From positions 44,493-50,590 of the forward strand of contig WFMB01000078.1 in the NCBI GenBank assembly GCA_009177185.1: a stretch of 6,098 nucleotides of DNA. The letters run 5' to 3'. The position numbers and the translations under genes are program-made. Below, piece by piece: positions 1 through 5,574 of the stretch (position 1 is its first letter; every line of letters starts with the position of its first letter). The DNA is from Bacteroidales bacterium. GTDB taxonomy: Bacteria; Bacteroidota; Bacteroidia; Bacteroidales; Bacteroidaceae. A model generated the notes under the pieces. That model ran no database searches. It saw only the letters and a list, made by a program, of their open reading frames with translations, and was not told where the DNA came from.

Positions 1-1
1 C

Positions 2-364
2 ATCCATCTTGTCTCTCGTGTGAGCGGTACGCTGGACGAGGGGGCTGACCCCGTGAAGACTTTCATCGACACCTTCCCAGCTGGCACACTGTCGGGCGCG
101 CCCAAGGTGAGAGCCATGCAGCTCATCAGCCAGTACGAGCCACACAACCGTGGTGCCTACGGCGGCTGTGTGGGCAGCATCGGATTCGACGGCAGCCTTA
201 ACCAAGCCATCACCATCCGCACTTTCGTCTCGCGCAACAACGAACTCTGGTTCCAAGCCGGTGGGGGCATCGTGGCGAAGAGCGATGTGGAGTATGAATT
301 GCAAGAAGTGAACAACAAACTCGGTGCTTTACGGAAAGCCATCAGCATTGCCGAAAGCCTCTAA
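2..364 (+). CDS. trpE: Anthranilate synthase component I, C-terminal part (5' end outside window)
   Basis: This is the last 120 codons of the chorismate-binding subunit of anthranilate synthase, which with TrpG converts chorismate and glutamine (or ammonia) to anthranilate in the cytoplasm. The reading frame is open from base 2, and its first residues read IHLVSRVSG, which matches the HLVSRV block of TrpE, so the gene clearly continues upstream. Next come GTLSGAPK (fragment residues 28-35), the IRTFV strand (72-76), QAGGGIV, and YELQEVNNK. In that last block Glu99 and Glu102 align with the Mg2+-binding glutamates near the C-terminus of the family. The N-terminal half, which carries the tryptophan feedback site in known TrpE proteins, is not visible. 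A GTG inside the fragment at base 20 is an internal Val codon and not the start. The stop TAA at 362-364 is followed by a 42-base gap before trpG. Identification is very secure; PabB or other chorismate enzymes are unlikely given the trp neighbours. Confidence 0.96.
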   Translation: MHLVSRVSGTLDEGADPVKTFIDTFPAGTLSGAPKVRAMQLISQYEPHNRGAYGGCVGSIGFDGSLNQAITIRTFVSRNNELWFQAGGGIVAKSDVEYELQEVNNKLGALRKAISIAESL

Positions 365-375
365 AGCCCCCTTTT

Positions 376-390
376 CCATTCATCCCATTA
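376..390 (+). repeat. 15-base intergenic repeat, copy 1 (before trpG)
   Basis: The sequence CCATTCATCCCATTA lies in the trpE-trpG gap, 16 bases before the trpG start codon. The identical 15 bases occur again before trpC at 1985-1999. It is pyrimidine-rich and has no obvious dyad symmetry. Its role is unknown; it could be a remnant of a duplicated intergenic segment or part of an untranslated start-region signal. Confidence 0.7.
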
Positions 391-406
391 ACCCACATTA
401 CACCCC

Positions 407-979
407 ATGAAGATAGTAATTATCGACAACTACGACTCATTCACATACAACCTGAGTCACCTCGTCAAGGAACTGGGAGCCGACGTAACGGTCTATCGCA
501 ACGACAAGTTCCAGATGGAGCAACTGGAGGCCTTCGACAAGATTATCCTTTCCCCAGGTCCTGGCATTCCCTGCGAGGCAGGACTGCTGCTCGATGTCAT
601 CAAGACATACGCAGGACGGAAGCCCATCCTCGGCGTGTGCCTTGGTCATCAGGCTATCGGCGAAAGCTTTGGCGGCAAGTTGACCAATCTGAGCCAAGTC
701 TATCACGGCGTGGCAACCCCAACCACCATCACTGTCAAGGACTATCTCTTCGAGGGACTGCCCGAAGAGATTGAGGTGGGACGCTACCATTCGTGGGTGG
801 TCGATGCCGCCACATTGCCCGACTGCCTCGAAGTGACCAGCGTCTCCGACGAGGGCTACATCATGTCGTTCCGCCATAAGGAGCTTGACATCCGCGGCAT
901 CCAGTACCACCCTGAAAGTGTGCTGACGAAAGACGGCAAAACAATCATTAACAACTGGTTAAAACACAATACAAAATGA
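407..979 (+). CDS. trpG: Anthranilate synthase component II, glutamine amidotransferase
   Basis: TrpG hydrolyses glutamine and passes ammonia to TrpE for anthranilate synthesis. The protein has 190 residues, the usual length for a stand-alone class I amidotransferase subunit. It begins with the family N-terminus IIDNYDSFTYNL (residues 5-16). It carries SPGPGIP (49-55), the nucleophile elbow GVCLGHQ with Cys78, RYHSW (126-130), and QYHPES with His168 and Glu170 completing the Cys-His-Glu triad. The ATG at 407 is preceded by C-rich sequence with no Shine-Dalgarno, as is common in Bacteroidota. The start is supported by the exact family N-terminus. The gene overlaps trpD by four bases (ATGA at 976-979), which suggests translational coupling. 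PabA of folate synthesis is a close relative and TrpG can serve both pathways in some bacteria, but the position between trpE and trpD supports the trp role. Confidence 0.97.
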   Translation: MKIVIIDNYDSFTYNLSHLVKELGADVTVYRNDKFQMEQLEAFDKIILSPGPGIPCEAGLLLDVIKTYAGRKPILGVCLGHQAIGESFGGKLTNLSQVYHGVATPTTITVKDYLFEGLPEEIEVGRYHSWVVDAATLPDCLEVTSVSDEGYIMSFRHKELDIRGIQYHPESVLTKDGKTIINNWLKHNTK

Positions 980-1971
980 AACAATATCTTTTGAAACTCA
1001 TCGAAGGGAATACCCTCACACAGGAGGAAACTCACGCCATCATGCTGGGCATCGTCGAGGAGAAGTACAACGTGCAGCAGATTGCAGCCTTACTGATGGC
1101 TATGCAGACACGCGGCGTGACCGTGGATGAACTGCTCGGCTTCCGTCAGGGACTGCTCGAAACGGGCAAGTATCTGGACTTCACGGAGTACGACACGCTC
1201 GACATCGTGGGCACTGGCGGCGACGGCAAGAACACGTTCAATATCTCCACCTGCTCAGCCTTTGTCATTGCAGGTGCTGGCTACAAAGTGACCAAGCACG
1301 GCAACGGCGGCTCATCGTCCGTCAGCGGTGCCAGCAATGTGCTGCAAGGACACGGCGTGAAGTTCACCGACGACATTAACCAGTTGAAACGCTCGCTTGA
1401 CGAGGCTGGCATCTGCTACTTCCACGCCCCTCTTTTCGCATACGGCATGAAGTTCGTCGGTCCTACTCGCAAGGCTTTGGGCATTCCGACCTGTTTCAAC
1501 CTGCTCGGTCCGCTCGTCAATCCCTGTCATCCGAAGAACTCGCTGCATGGCACTGCCAATCAGGCACAGTTGCGCCTCTATACAAACTTGCACCAATGTA
1601 TAGGTGACAACTTCGGCGTCATCACCTCCTACGATGGCTACGACGAGATTTCACTCACCAGCGGCTTCAAGATATGCACCAACAACTTCGAGAAGGTGTT
1701 CACGCCTGTCGATTTGGGCTTGAAGTATATTGAGCAAAGTGCCATTTATGGTGGCGAGACACCCGAAGATGCCATCAAGATATTTGACGCAGTATTGGAA
1801 GGCACAGCCTCCGAGGCTCAGAAGAGCGTAGTGATAGCCAACGCCGCGTGCGGCATCAGCATCATGGACAAGAATATCTCTATGGCTGACTCTGTGGCTA
1901 TGGCACGAGAGTCGCTGGACAGCGGCAAAGCTCTCCAAGCCTTCCACCGATTCATCGAACTGAACTCATAA
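976..1971 (+). CDS. trpD: Anthranilate phosphoribosyltransferase
   Basis: TrpD transfers phosphoribose from PRPP to anthranilate, giving N-(5-phosphoribosyl)anthranilate. The 331-residue length fits the monofunctional enzyme. The small helical N-terminal domain (about 1-70) is followed by the PRPP-binding glycine loop DIVGTGGDG (76-84), NIST (89-92) and KHGNGGSSS (107-115). The anthranilate-site block GPTRKALGI contains Arg165, followed by FNLLGPLVNP (174-183). The Asp223-Glu224 pair corresponds to the acidic pair that binds the second Mg2+. In the KHGN loop many homologues have an Arg after KHGN; here it is Gly, followed by SSSVSGASN. The protein contains no tryptophan residues. The start overlaps the trpG stop codon. 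There is no separate N-terminal amidotransferase domain, unlike the fused enterobacterial TrpGD. Confidence 0.97.
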   Translation: MKQYLLKLIEGNTLTQEETHAIMLGIVEEKYNVQQIAALLMAMQTRGVTVDELLGFRQGLLETGKYLDFTEYDTLDIVGTGGDGKNTFNISTCSAFVIAGAGYKVTKHGNGGSSSVSGASNVLQGHGVKFTDDINQLKRSLDEAGICYFHAPLFAYGMKFVGPTRKALGIPTCFNLLGPLVNPCHPKNSLHGTANQAQLRLYTNLHQCIGDNFGVITSYDGYDEISLTSGFKICTNNFEKVFTPVDLGLKYIEQSAIYGGETPEDAIKIFDAVLEGTASEAQKSVVIANAACGISIMDKNISMADSVAMARESLDSGKALQAFHRFIELNS

Positions 1972-1984
1972 TTTCCATCTATCC

Positions 1985-1999
1985 CCATTCATCCCATTA
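1985..1999 (+). repeat. 15-base intergenic repeat, copy 2 (before trpC)
   Basis: This is an exact second copy of CCATTCATCCCATTA, first seen at 376-390. It lies in the 33-base trpD-trpC gap and ends 5 bases before the trpC ATG, compared with 16 bases before trpG for the first copy. The last 7 bases, CCCATTA, recur at the same 5-base distance before trpF (2804-2810). Confidence 0.7.
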
Positions 2000-2004
2000 G
2001 TCTC

Positions 2005-2802
2005 ATGGACATACTCGAAGAAATCGTCGCTAACAAGCGCATCGAACTGGAAAAACAAAAAGCCATCGTCTCCCCCACTATCTTATATAACAATGTGGAG
2101 AAAATAATGGCAGACAACACACAGCCCCAACGCTCTATGCGAAAGAGCCTTGCCGCATCCACCTCGGGCATCATTGCGGAGTTCAAACGCAAAAGCCCCT
2201 CGAAAGGATGGATTAAAGAAGAGGGAAAGCCCGATGTCATTCCTGCCTCGTACTGCGAGAACGGAGCTTGTGCAATCTCTATTCTCACTGATGAGAAGTA
2301 TTTTGGGGGTGACCTCCGATATGTGCGCATTGCCCGTCCAACGGTCTCCTGCCCCATCTTGCGCAAGGACTTCATCGTCGATGAGTACCAGCTGTATCAA
2401 GCCAAGGCAGTTGGTGCCGATGCCGTACTGCTCATTGCGGCAGACCTTGAATGGCGCGACTGCAAGATGCTGGCTAAGAAAGCACACGAACTGGGACTCG
2501 AAACCTTGCTCGAAGTGCATTCGGAGTCAGAACTGGAGTACGTCAACGAGTACATTGACATGGTGGGTGTGAACAACCGCAACCTTGGCACTTTCCACAC
2601 CGATGTGGCTAACTCCTACCGTCTCGCTTCGCAGCTCCCCAAAGATTACCTTTTGGTCAGCGAAAGCGGAATCAGCAATCCGCAAACTGTACGTGAACTG
2701 CGCGAAGCGGGCTTCCGTGGCTTCCTCATCGGCGAGACCTTCATGAAGACTGCCGACCCAGGCAAAGCCCTTGCTGACTTCATCACCCAAGTAACCCAAT
2801 AA
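2005..2802 (+). CDS. trpC: Indole-3-glycerol-phosphate synthase
   Basis: TrpC closes the indole ring, converting carboxyphenylaminodeoxyribulose phosphate to indole-3-glycerol phosphate with loss of CO2 and water. It is a (beta/alpha)8 barrel of 265 residues, the usual monofunctional length. The conserved catalytic positions are all present: AEFKRKSPSKG with Glu59 and Lys61, LRKDF with Lys121, LLEVH with Glu170, VNNRNL with Asn190-Asn191, and SESGI with Glu220. The phosphate-binding end GFLIGETFM (240-248) is also intact. The N-terminal MDILEEIVANKR matches the typical family start, which supports ATG 2005. TrpC and TrpF are separate genes here, unlike the fused TrpCF of E. coli. The next gene, trpF, starts 13 bases after the stop. 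Confidence 0.97.
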   Translation: MDILEEIVANKRIELEKQKAIVSPTILYNNVEKIMADNTQPQRSMRKSLAASTSGIIAEFKRKSPSKGWIKEEGKPDVIPASYCENGACAISILTDEKYFGGDLRYVRIARPTVSCPILRKDFIVDEYQLYQAKAVGADAVLLIAADLEWRDCKMLAKKAHELGLETLLEVHSESELEYVNEYIDMVGVNNRNLGTFHTDVANSYRLASQLPKDYLLVSESGISNPQTVRELREAGFRGFLIGETFMKTADPGKALADFITQVTQ

Positions 2803-2803
2803 G

Positions 2804-2815
2804 CCCATTACACTC
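2804..2815 (+). promoter_or_regulatory. Start-region motif CCCATTA before trpF, shared with trpC
   Basis: The 13-base trpC-trpF gap is almost entirely CCCATTA followed by CACTC and then the ATG. The trpC start has CCCATTA-GTCTC-ATG (1993-2007), so the two 15-base start regions match at 13 positions. Related CACATTA sequences precede trpG (394-400) and trpA (3444-3450, where the final A is the A of the ATG). No Shine-Dalgarno is present at these sites. A role in translation initiation is a guess; shared ancestry of the spacers is an alternative. Confidence 0.4.
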
Positions 2816-3436
2816 ATGATTATCAAAGTCTGCGGAATGCGAGCCCCCGACAATATCCGTCAAGTAGATACATTGGAAGGCTTGAATTGGATGGGATTCA
2901 TTTTCTATCCCCCCTCTTCTCGAAACGTGGAGCGTGTGCCTGACTATCTGCCACAGCACTGCAAGCGCGTGGGCGTATTCGTCAATGCAACACCAGAAGA
3001 GATACTACATCGCCAAAAGGAATTTGGCTTCAACCTTATCCAACTGCATGGCGACGAGACACCCCTCTTCTGCAAGAATCTCCGTCCCCTTTTGTCCCCT
3101 AAGACGCAGCTCATCAAGATGATTCCCATTACATCAGCCGAGGAACTAGCACACACACAACCTTACGAAGGTGTCGTCGATTATTTCCTCTTTGAAACCA
3201 AGTGTCAGAGTTATGGCGGCAGTGGACAGCGATTCGATTGGAACATCCTGCAACACTATCACGGTCAGACGCCTTTTCTGCTCACTGGCGGCATCCAATC
3301 TACCGATTCCGAGAAAGTGCGAGCATTCCGTCATCCCCAATTCGCAGGCATTGACCTCAATTCAGGCTTTGAGACAGCCCCAGCACACAAAGACCCTCAA
3401 CGCCTCCAAACATTCATCCATCAAATCATCCGTTAA
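2816..3436 (+). CDS. trpF: Phosphoribosylanthranilate isomerase
   Basis: TrpF catalyses the Amadori rearrangement of phosphoribosylanthranilate to carboxyphenylaminodeoxyribulose phosphate. The 206 residues form a single (beta/alpha)8 barrel of normal size. Visible motifs are KVCGM (4-8) with the catalytic base Cys6, GFIFYPPSSR (27-36), RVGVFVN (51-57), LIQLHGDE (74-81), YGGSGQRFDW (133-142), LLTGGI (155-160) and GIDLNSGFE (178-186). The family's general acid is an Asp in an L/F-D-T motif just before the GG(T/S)G loop. Here the motif reads FET, with Glu127 (codon GAA at 3194-3196) at that position. Everything else looks intact, so the enzyme is probably active, but this substitution deserves a check. 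ATG 2816 gives the exact family N-terminus. Confidence 0.96.
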   Translation: MIIKVCGMRAPDNIRQVDTLEGLNWMGFIFYPPSSRNVERVPDYLPQHCKRVGVFVNATPEEILHRQKEFGFNLIQLHGDETPLFCKNLRPLLSPKTQLIKMIPITSAEELAHTQPYEGVVDYFLFETKCQSYGGSGQRFDWNILQHYHGQTPFLLTGGIQSTDSEKVRAFRHPQFAGIDLNSGFETAPAHKDPQRLQTFIHQIIR

Positions 3437-3449
3437 ACGAACACACATT

Positions 3450-4241
3450 ATGACAAACAGAATCAACCAATTATTCGCCACTAAGAGCAATAACATCCTG
3501 TCCATCTACTTCTGTGCAGGACACCCTACGTTAGACGGCACTGCCAACACTATCCGCACCCTCGAAAAGAAAGGGGTAGATATGATAGAAATTGGCATTC
3601 CCTTCTCCGACCCCATGGCTGACGGTCCTGTCATTCAGGATGCTGCCACCAAAGCCCTGCGCAACGGCATGACACTCAAGACGCTTTTCTCACAGTTGGA
3701 AGGTATCAGAGGAGAAGGCTCAAACGACGGGGTTAAGATGCCTCTCATCCTCATGGGATATCTCAATCCCATCATGCAGTTTGGTTTTGAGGCGTTCTGC
3801 AAGCGATGCACAGAGGTAGGTATTGATGGGGTAATCATCCCAGACCTTCCCTTCAAGGACTATCTGGAAGAGTATAAGCCTATTGCCGACCGCTATGACA
3901 TCCGCATTATCATGCTCATCACACCCGAAACCAGCGAAGAGCGCATCCGCTTCATCGATGACAACACCGATGGTTTTATCTACATGGTTTCTTCTGCTGC
4001 CACAACCGGTGCACAAAAGGAGTTTGGCGACCAGAAGCAAGCCTACTTCTCACGCATCAAGGGCATGAATCTCAAGCATCCCTGCATGATTGGCTTTGGC
4101 ATCAGCAACAAACAAACACTCGAAACGGCTCAAGCCCATGCAGCAGGTGCCATCATTGGTAGCAAATTCGTCAAGCTATACGAAGAGACCCACGATGCAG
4201 CCAAGGCGATAGATGCATTGTATGAGTGTCTTACATGCTAA
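3450..4241 (+). CDS. trpA: Tryptophan synthase alpha subunit
   Basis: TrpA cleaves indole-3-glycerol phosphate to indole and glyceraldehyde 3-phosphate and channels indole to TrpB. From ATG 3450 the protein has 263 residues, close to the family norm. The same frame stays open 93 codons upstream inside trpF, but that stretch has no TrpA similarity, while MTNRINQLF is a normal TrpA N-terminus, so the internal ATG is the start. The key block MIEIGIPFSDPMADGP (45-60) holds the catalytic Glu47 and Asp58, equivalent to Glu49 and Asp60 of the E. coli enzyme. GYLNPI (103-108), PDLP (131-134), SSAATTGAQ (181-189), GFGISN (215-220) and the phosphate-binding IIGSKFV (235-241) follow. The protein has no Trp residues. 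The gap from trpF is 13 bases. The partner trpB is not adjacent downstream and is expected upstream of trpE. Confidence 0.97.
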   Translation: MTNRINQLFATKSNNILSIYFCAGHPTLDGTANTIRTLEKKGVDMIEIGIPFSDPMADGPVIQDAATKALRNGMTLKTLFSQLEGIRGEGSNDGVKMPLILMGYLNPIMQFGFEAFCKRCTEVGIDGVIIPDLPFKDYLEEYKPIADRYDIRIIMLITPETSEERIRFIDDNTDGFIYMVSSAATTGAQKEFGDQKQAYFSRIKGMNLKHPCMIGFGISNKQTLETAQAHAAGAIIGSKFVKLYEETHDAAKAIDALYECLTC

Positions 4242-4261
4242 TCATGCAGGGAAACAACCGC

Positions 4262-4310
4262 TTTCGTTTTGAATATCATTCATGGCAGAAACGAAAAAGT
4301 CGTTTTATTT
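4262..4310 (+). terminator. Possible trp operon terminator with overlapping inverted repeats
   Basis: TTTCGTTT at 4262-4269 is the exact reverse complement of AAACGAAA at 4289-4296 (8-bp stem, 19-base loop). The first six bases of the right arm, AAACGA (4289-4294), can alternatively pair with TCGTTT at 4300-4305 (6-bp stem, 5-base loop), which is followed by a T-rich run (TTTTATTT, 4303-4310). The two hairpins exclude each other. The stems are A/T-rich and the T-run is interrupted, so termination would be weak at best. The position 20 bases after trpA, before a gene with its own likely promoter, fits an operon end. No folding energy was computed. Confidence 0.4.
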
Positions 4311-4322
4311 GACAGAAAGTCG

Positions 4323-4330
4323 TAACTTTG
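4323..4330 (+). promoter_or_regulatory. Bacteroidota-type promoter -7 box for the DUF4886 gene
   Basis: TAACTTTG matches the TAnnTTTG -7 element of Bacteroidota housekeeping promoters. It lies 25 bases before the GTG start at 4356, so the untranslated leader would be short, about 20 bases. A clear -33 TTTG at the normal distance is not seen: the nearest TTTG (4308-4311) is too close, and TTTT at 4303-4306 is a weak candidate. The box overlaps a short palindrome AAAGT-cgta-ACTTT (4316-4329). Confidence 0.55.
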
Positions 4331-4355
4331 TGCCCGAATTAAAAATCAGGAAACG

Positions 4356-5456
4356 GTGAAACAACTATTGTTCATGGTCATGCTAATGCTGCTGAGCATA
4401 CAGGGATTAGCACAGACAAAGAAGCCTACACAAGCGAAAAAGTCTCCGACCGTTGTCAAAAAGACGGTGGTGGTAACCAAAACAAAGACAAACACGCCTG
4501 CACAGAAAGGCACAACAACGCAGAGCGGCAACGCCACTACCAGCAACAAGACCAGTCCGATAAAGGCGACTAACACAGCCAAGAAAGAAGCTGCACCACA
4601 GCCCACATGCGGCTACTTGTGCAACGTCCCGCTGCCTTATATGCCTCATAAGCTGGATGTGCTTTTTATCGGCAACTCATTCTCTATCGACACCAGCGCA
4701 GCACTGCCAGAGCTGTTCCGTTCCATGAACATCAGCAATGTGAATGTGTATGTACTCTACCGAGGAGCCAGCTCGATGAAGCAACATTATGACTCGTTCA
4801 AGAACGAGGAGAAAGTGTATGAGTTCTACCGATACAACCAAAATGGTGAACAATTGTTGGAGAAAGGAGTGACGATTGGCGATGTGATGCGACGCTACGC
4901 TTATGATGTGGTGGTGTTTCAGCAGTATTCGTTGGAGTCGGGCGATTATGACACCTACGAGCCTTACCTCTCCAAACTGGTTCAAGCCTACAACATGACG
5001 AAACTGGCAGCGCGTACTACGTTTGCCTTCAACGAGACATGGGCATACGCGTCGAACTACAAGAATATTGCTAAGTACAAGACTCCCACCACGATGTGGA
5101 AGAACATCTGTACCTCTGTGAAGAAGATGAAGAGCGATTCGGGCATCGACATCGTGATTCCGTGCGGTACAGCAGTACAAAATGCACGCAACGTGGAACT
5201 GCTGAACGTAGACAACGAGCTGACGCGCGATGGGACACACATTAACCTTTATGCTGGGCGTTACCTGCTCGCCTGCACCTTCTTTGAAACCATCATTGCT
5301 CCCTGCATGAACTACAACCTGCGCGACGACCGCACCACCTACGGCAAGAGCACTGACATAGGACAAGTGACGGATGAAAACCGACGCTTGTTGCAGAACT
5401 GCGCACGGCTGGCTGTAGCCAATAATTATGAAATCAGCGAGTTTGCAGGGCTATAA
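4356..5456 (+). CDS. Exported DUF4886-type SGNH hydrolase family protein
   Basis: This is a predicted exported protein of 366 residues. The GTG start gives MKQLLFMVMLMLLSIQGLAQ, a good signal peptide with a Lys near the start. The first ATG alternative (4374) would lose that Lys, so GTG is preferred. No lipobox Cys is seen. Residues 21-83 are rich in Thr, Lys, Ala, Gln and Asn and probably disordered. From about residue 98 the sequence resembles DUF4886, an SGNH-hydrolase relative common in Bacteroidota: DVLFIGNSFS (101-110) with likely nucleophile Ser108, YRGASS (135-140) with the block II Gly137, VVFQQYS (186-192), and RDGTHINLYAG (291-301) with Asp292 and His295. These suggest an esterase or deacetylase, possibly acting on acylated carbohydrate, but the substrate is not shown. 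Cys85 and Cys89 lie just before the domain. The gene is probably transcribed separately from the trp operon. Confidence 0.85.
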   Translation: MKQLLFMVMLMLLSIQGLAQTKKPTQAKKSPTVVKKTVVVTKTKTNTPAQKGTTTQSGNATTSNKTSPIKATNTAKKEAAPQPTCGYLCNVPLPYMPHKLDVLFIGNSFSIDTSAALPELFRSMNISNVNVYVLYRGASSMKQHYDSFKNEEKVYEFYRYNQNGEQLLEKGVTIGDVMRRYAYDVVVFQQYSLESGDYDTYEPYLSKLVQAYNMTKLAARTTFAFNETWAYASNYKNIAKYKTPTTMWKNICTSVKKMKSDSGIDIVIPCGTAVQNARNVELLNVDNELTRDGTHINLYAGRYLLACTFFETIIAPCMNYNLRDDRTTYGKSTDIGQVTDENRRLLQNCARLAVANNYEISEFAGL

Positions 5457-5522
5457 TTGTTAAACATCATTAAGAAACAAAGATTCGCAAGAGATTCCGA
5501 AGGTGTAATCAAGGAGAAGCTC

Positions 5523-5530
5523 TAACTTTG
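5523..5530 (+). promoter_or_regulatory. Bacteroidota-type promoter -7 box for the last gene
   Basis: TAACTTTG again matches TAnnTTTG and is identical to the box at 4323-4330. It lies 44 bases before the ATG at 5575, giving a leader of roughly 35 to 40 bases. No good -33 TTTG stands at the expected distance. The rest of the 118-base gap (5457-5574) is A/T-rich; it has only a weak 5-bp inverted repeat (TTGTT 5457-5461 / AACAA 5476-5480) after the previous stop, with no T-run, so no terminator is claimed there. The bases just before the ATG are A/T-rich without a Shine-Dalgarno. Confidence 0.55.
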
Positions 5531-5574
5531 CAACGTCATTATATAGGAACGACTATCTAAAAATTGACTGAATT

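Noticed and set aside
20..22. GTG as the start of a short TrpE-like gene
   Set aside because: The frame is open back to base 2 and the residues before the GTG match the TrpE HLVSR block, so the gene is simply cut by the window edge.
437..910. 157-codon open frame on the minus strand within trpG
   Set aside because: It is antisense to an intact TrpG with all catalytic residues and has no recognisable motifs.
2150..2572. 140-codon open frame in another + frame within trpC
   Set aside because: The product is Arg/Ser/Cys-rich without domain features, and trpC in the overlapping frame is complete.
3171..3449. Open frame extending trpA 93 codons upstream inside trpF
   Set aside because: The encoded stretch has no TrpA features, overlaps the conserved end of trpF in another frame, and the ATG at 3450 gives the normal TrpA N-terminus and length.
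4677..5366. 229-codon open frame on the minus strand within the DUF4886 gene
   Set aside because: It lies opposite a well-supported coding sequence, has no recognisable domain, and is best explained by the codon pattern of the sense strand.
5457..5480. Inverted repeat TTGTT/AACAA after the DUF4886 gene as a terminator
   Set aside because: The stem is only five A/T-rich pairs with a 14-base loop and no T-run follows.
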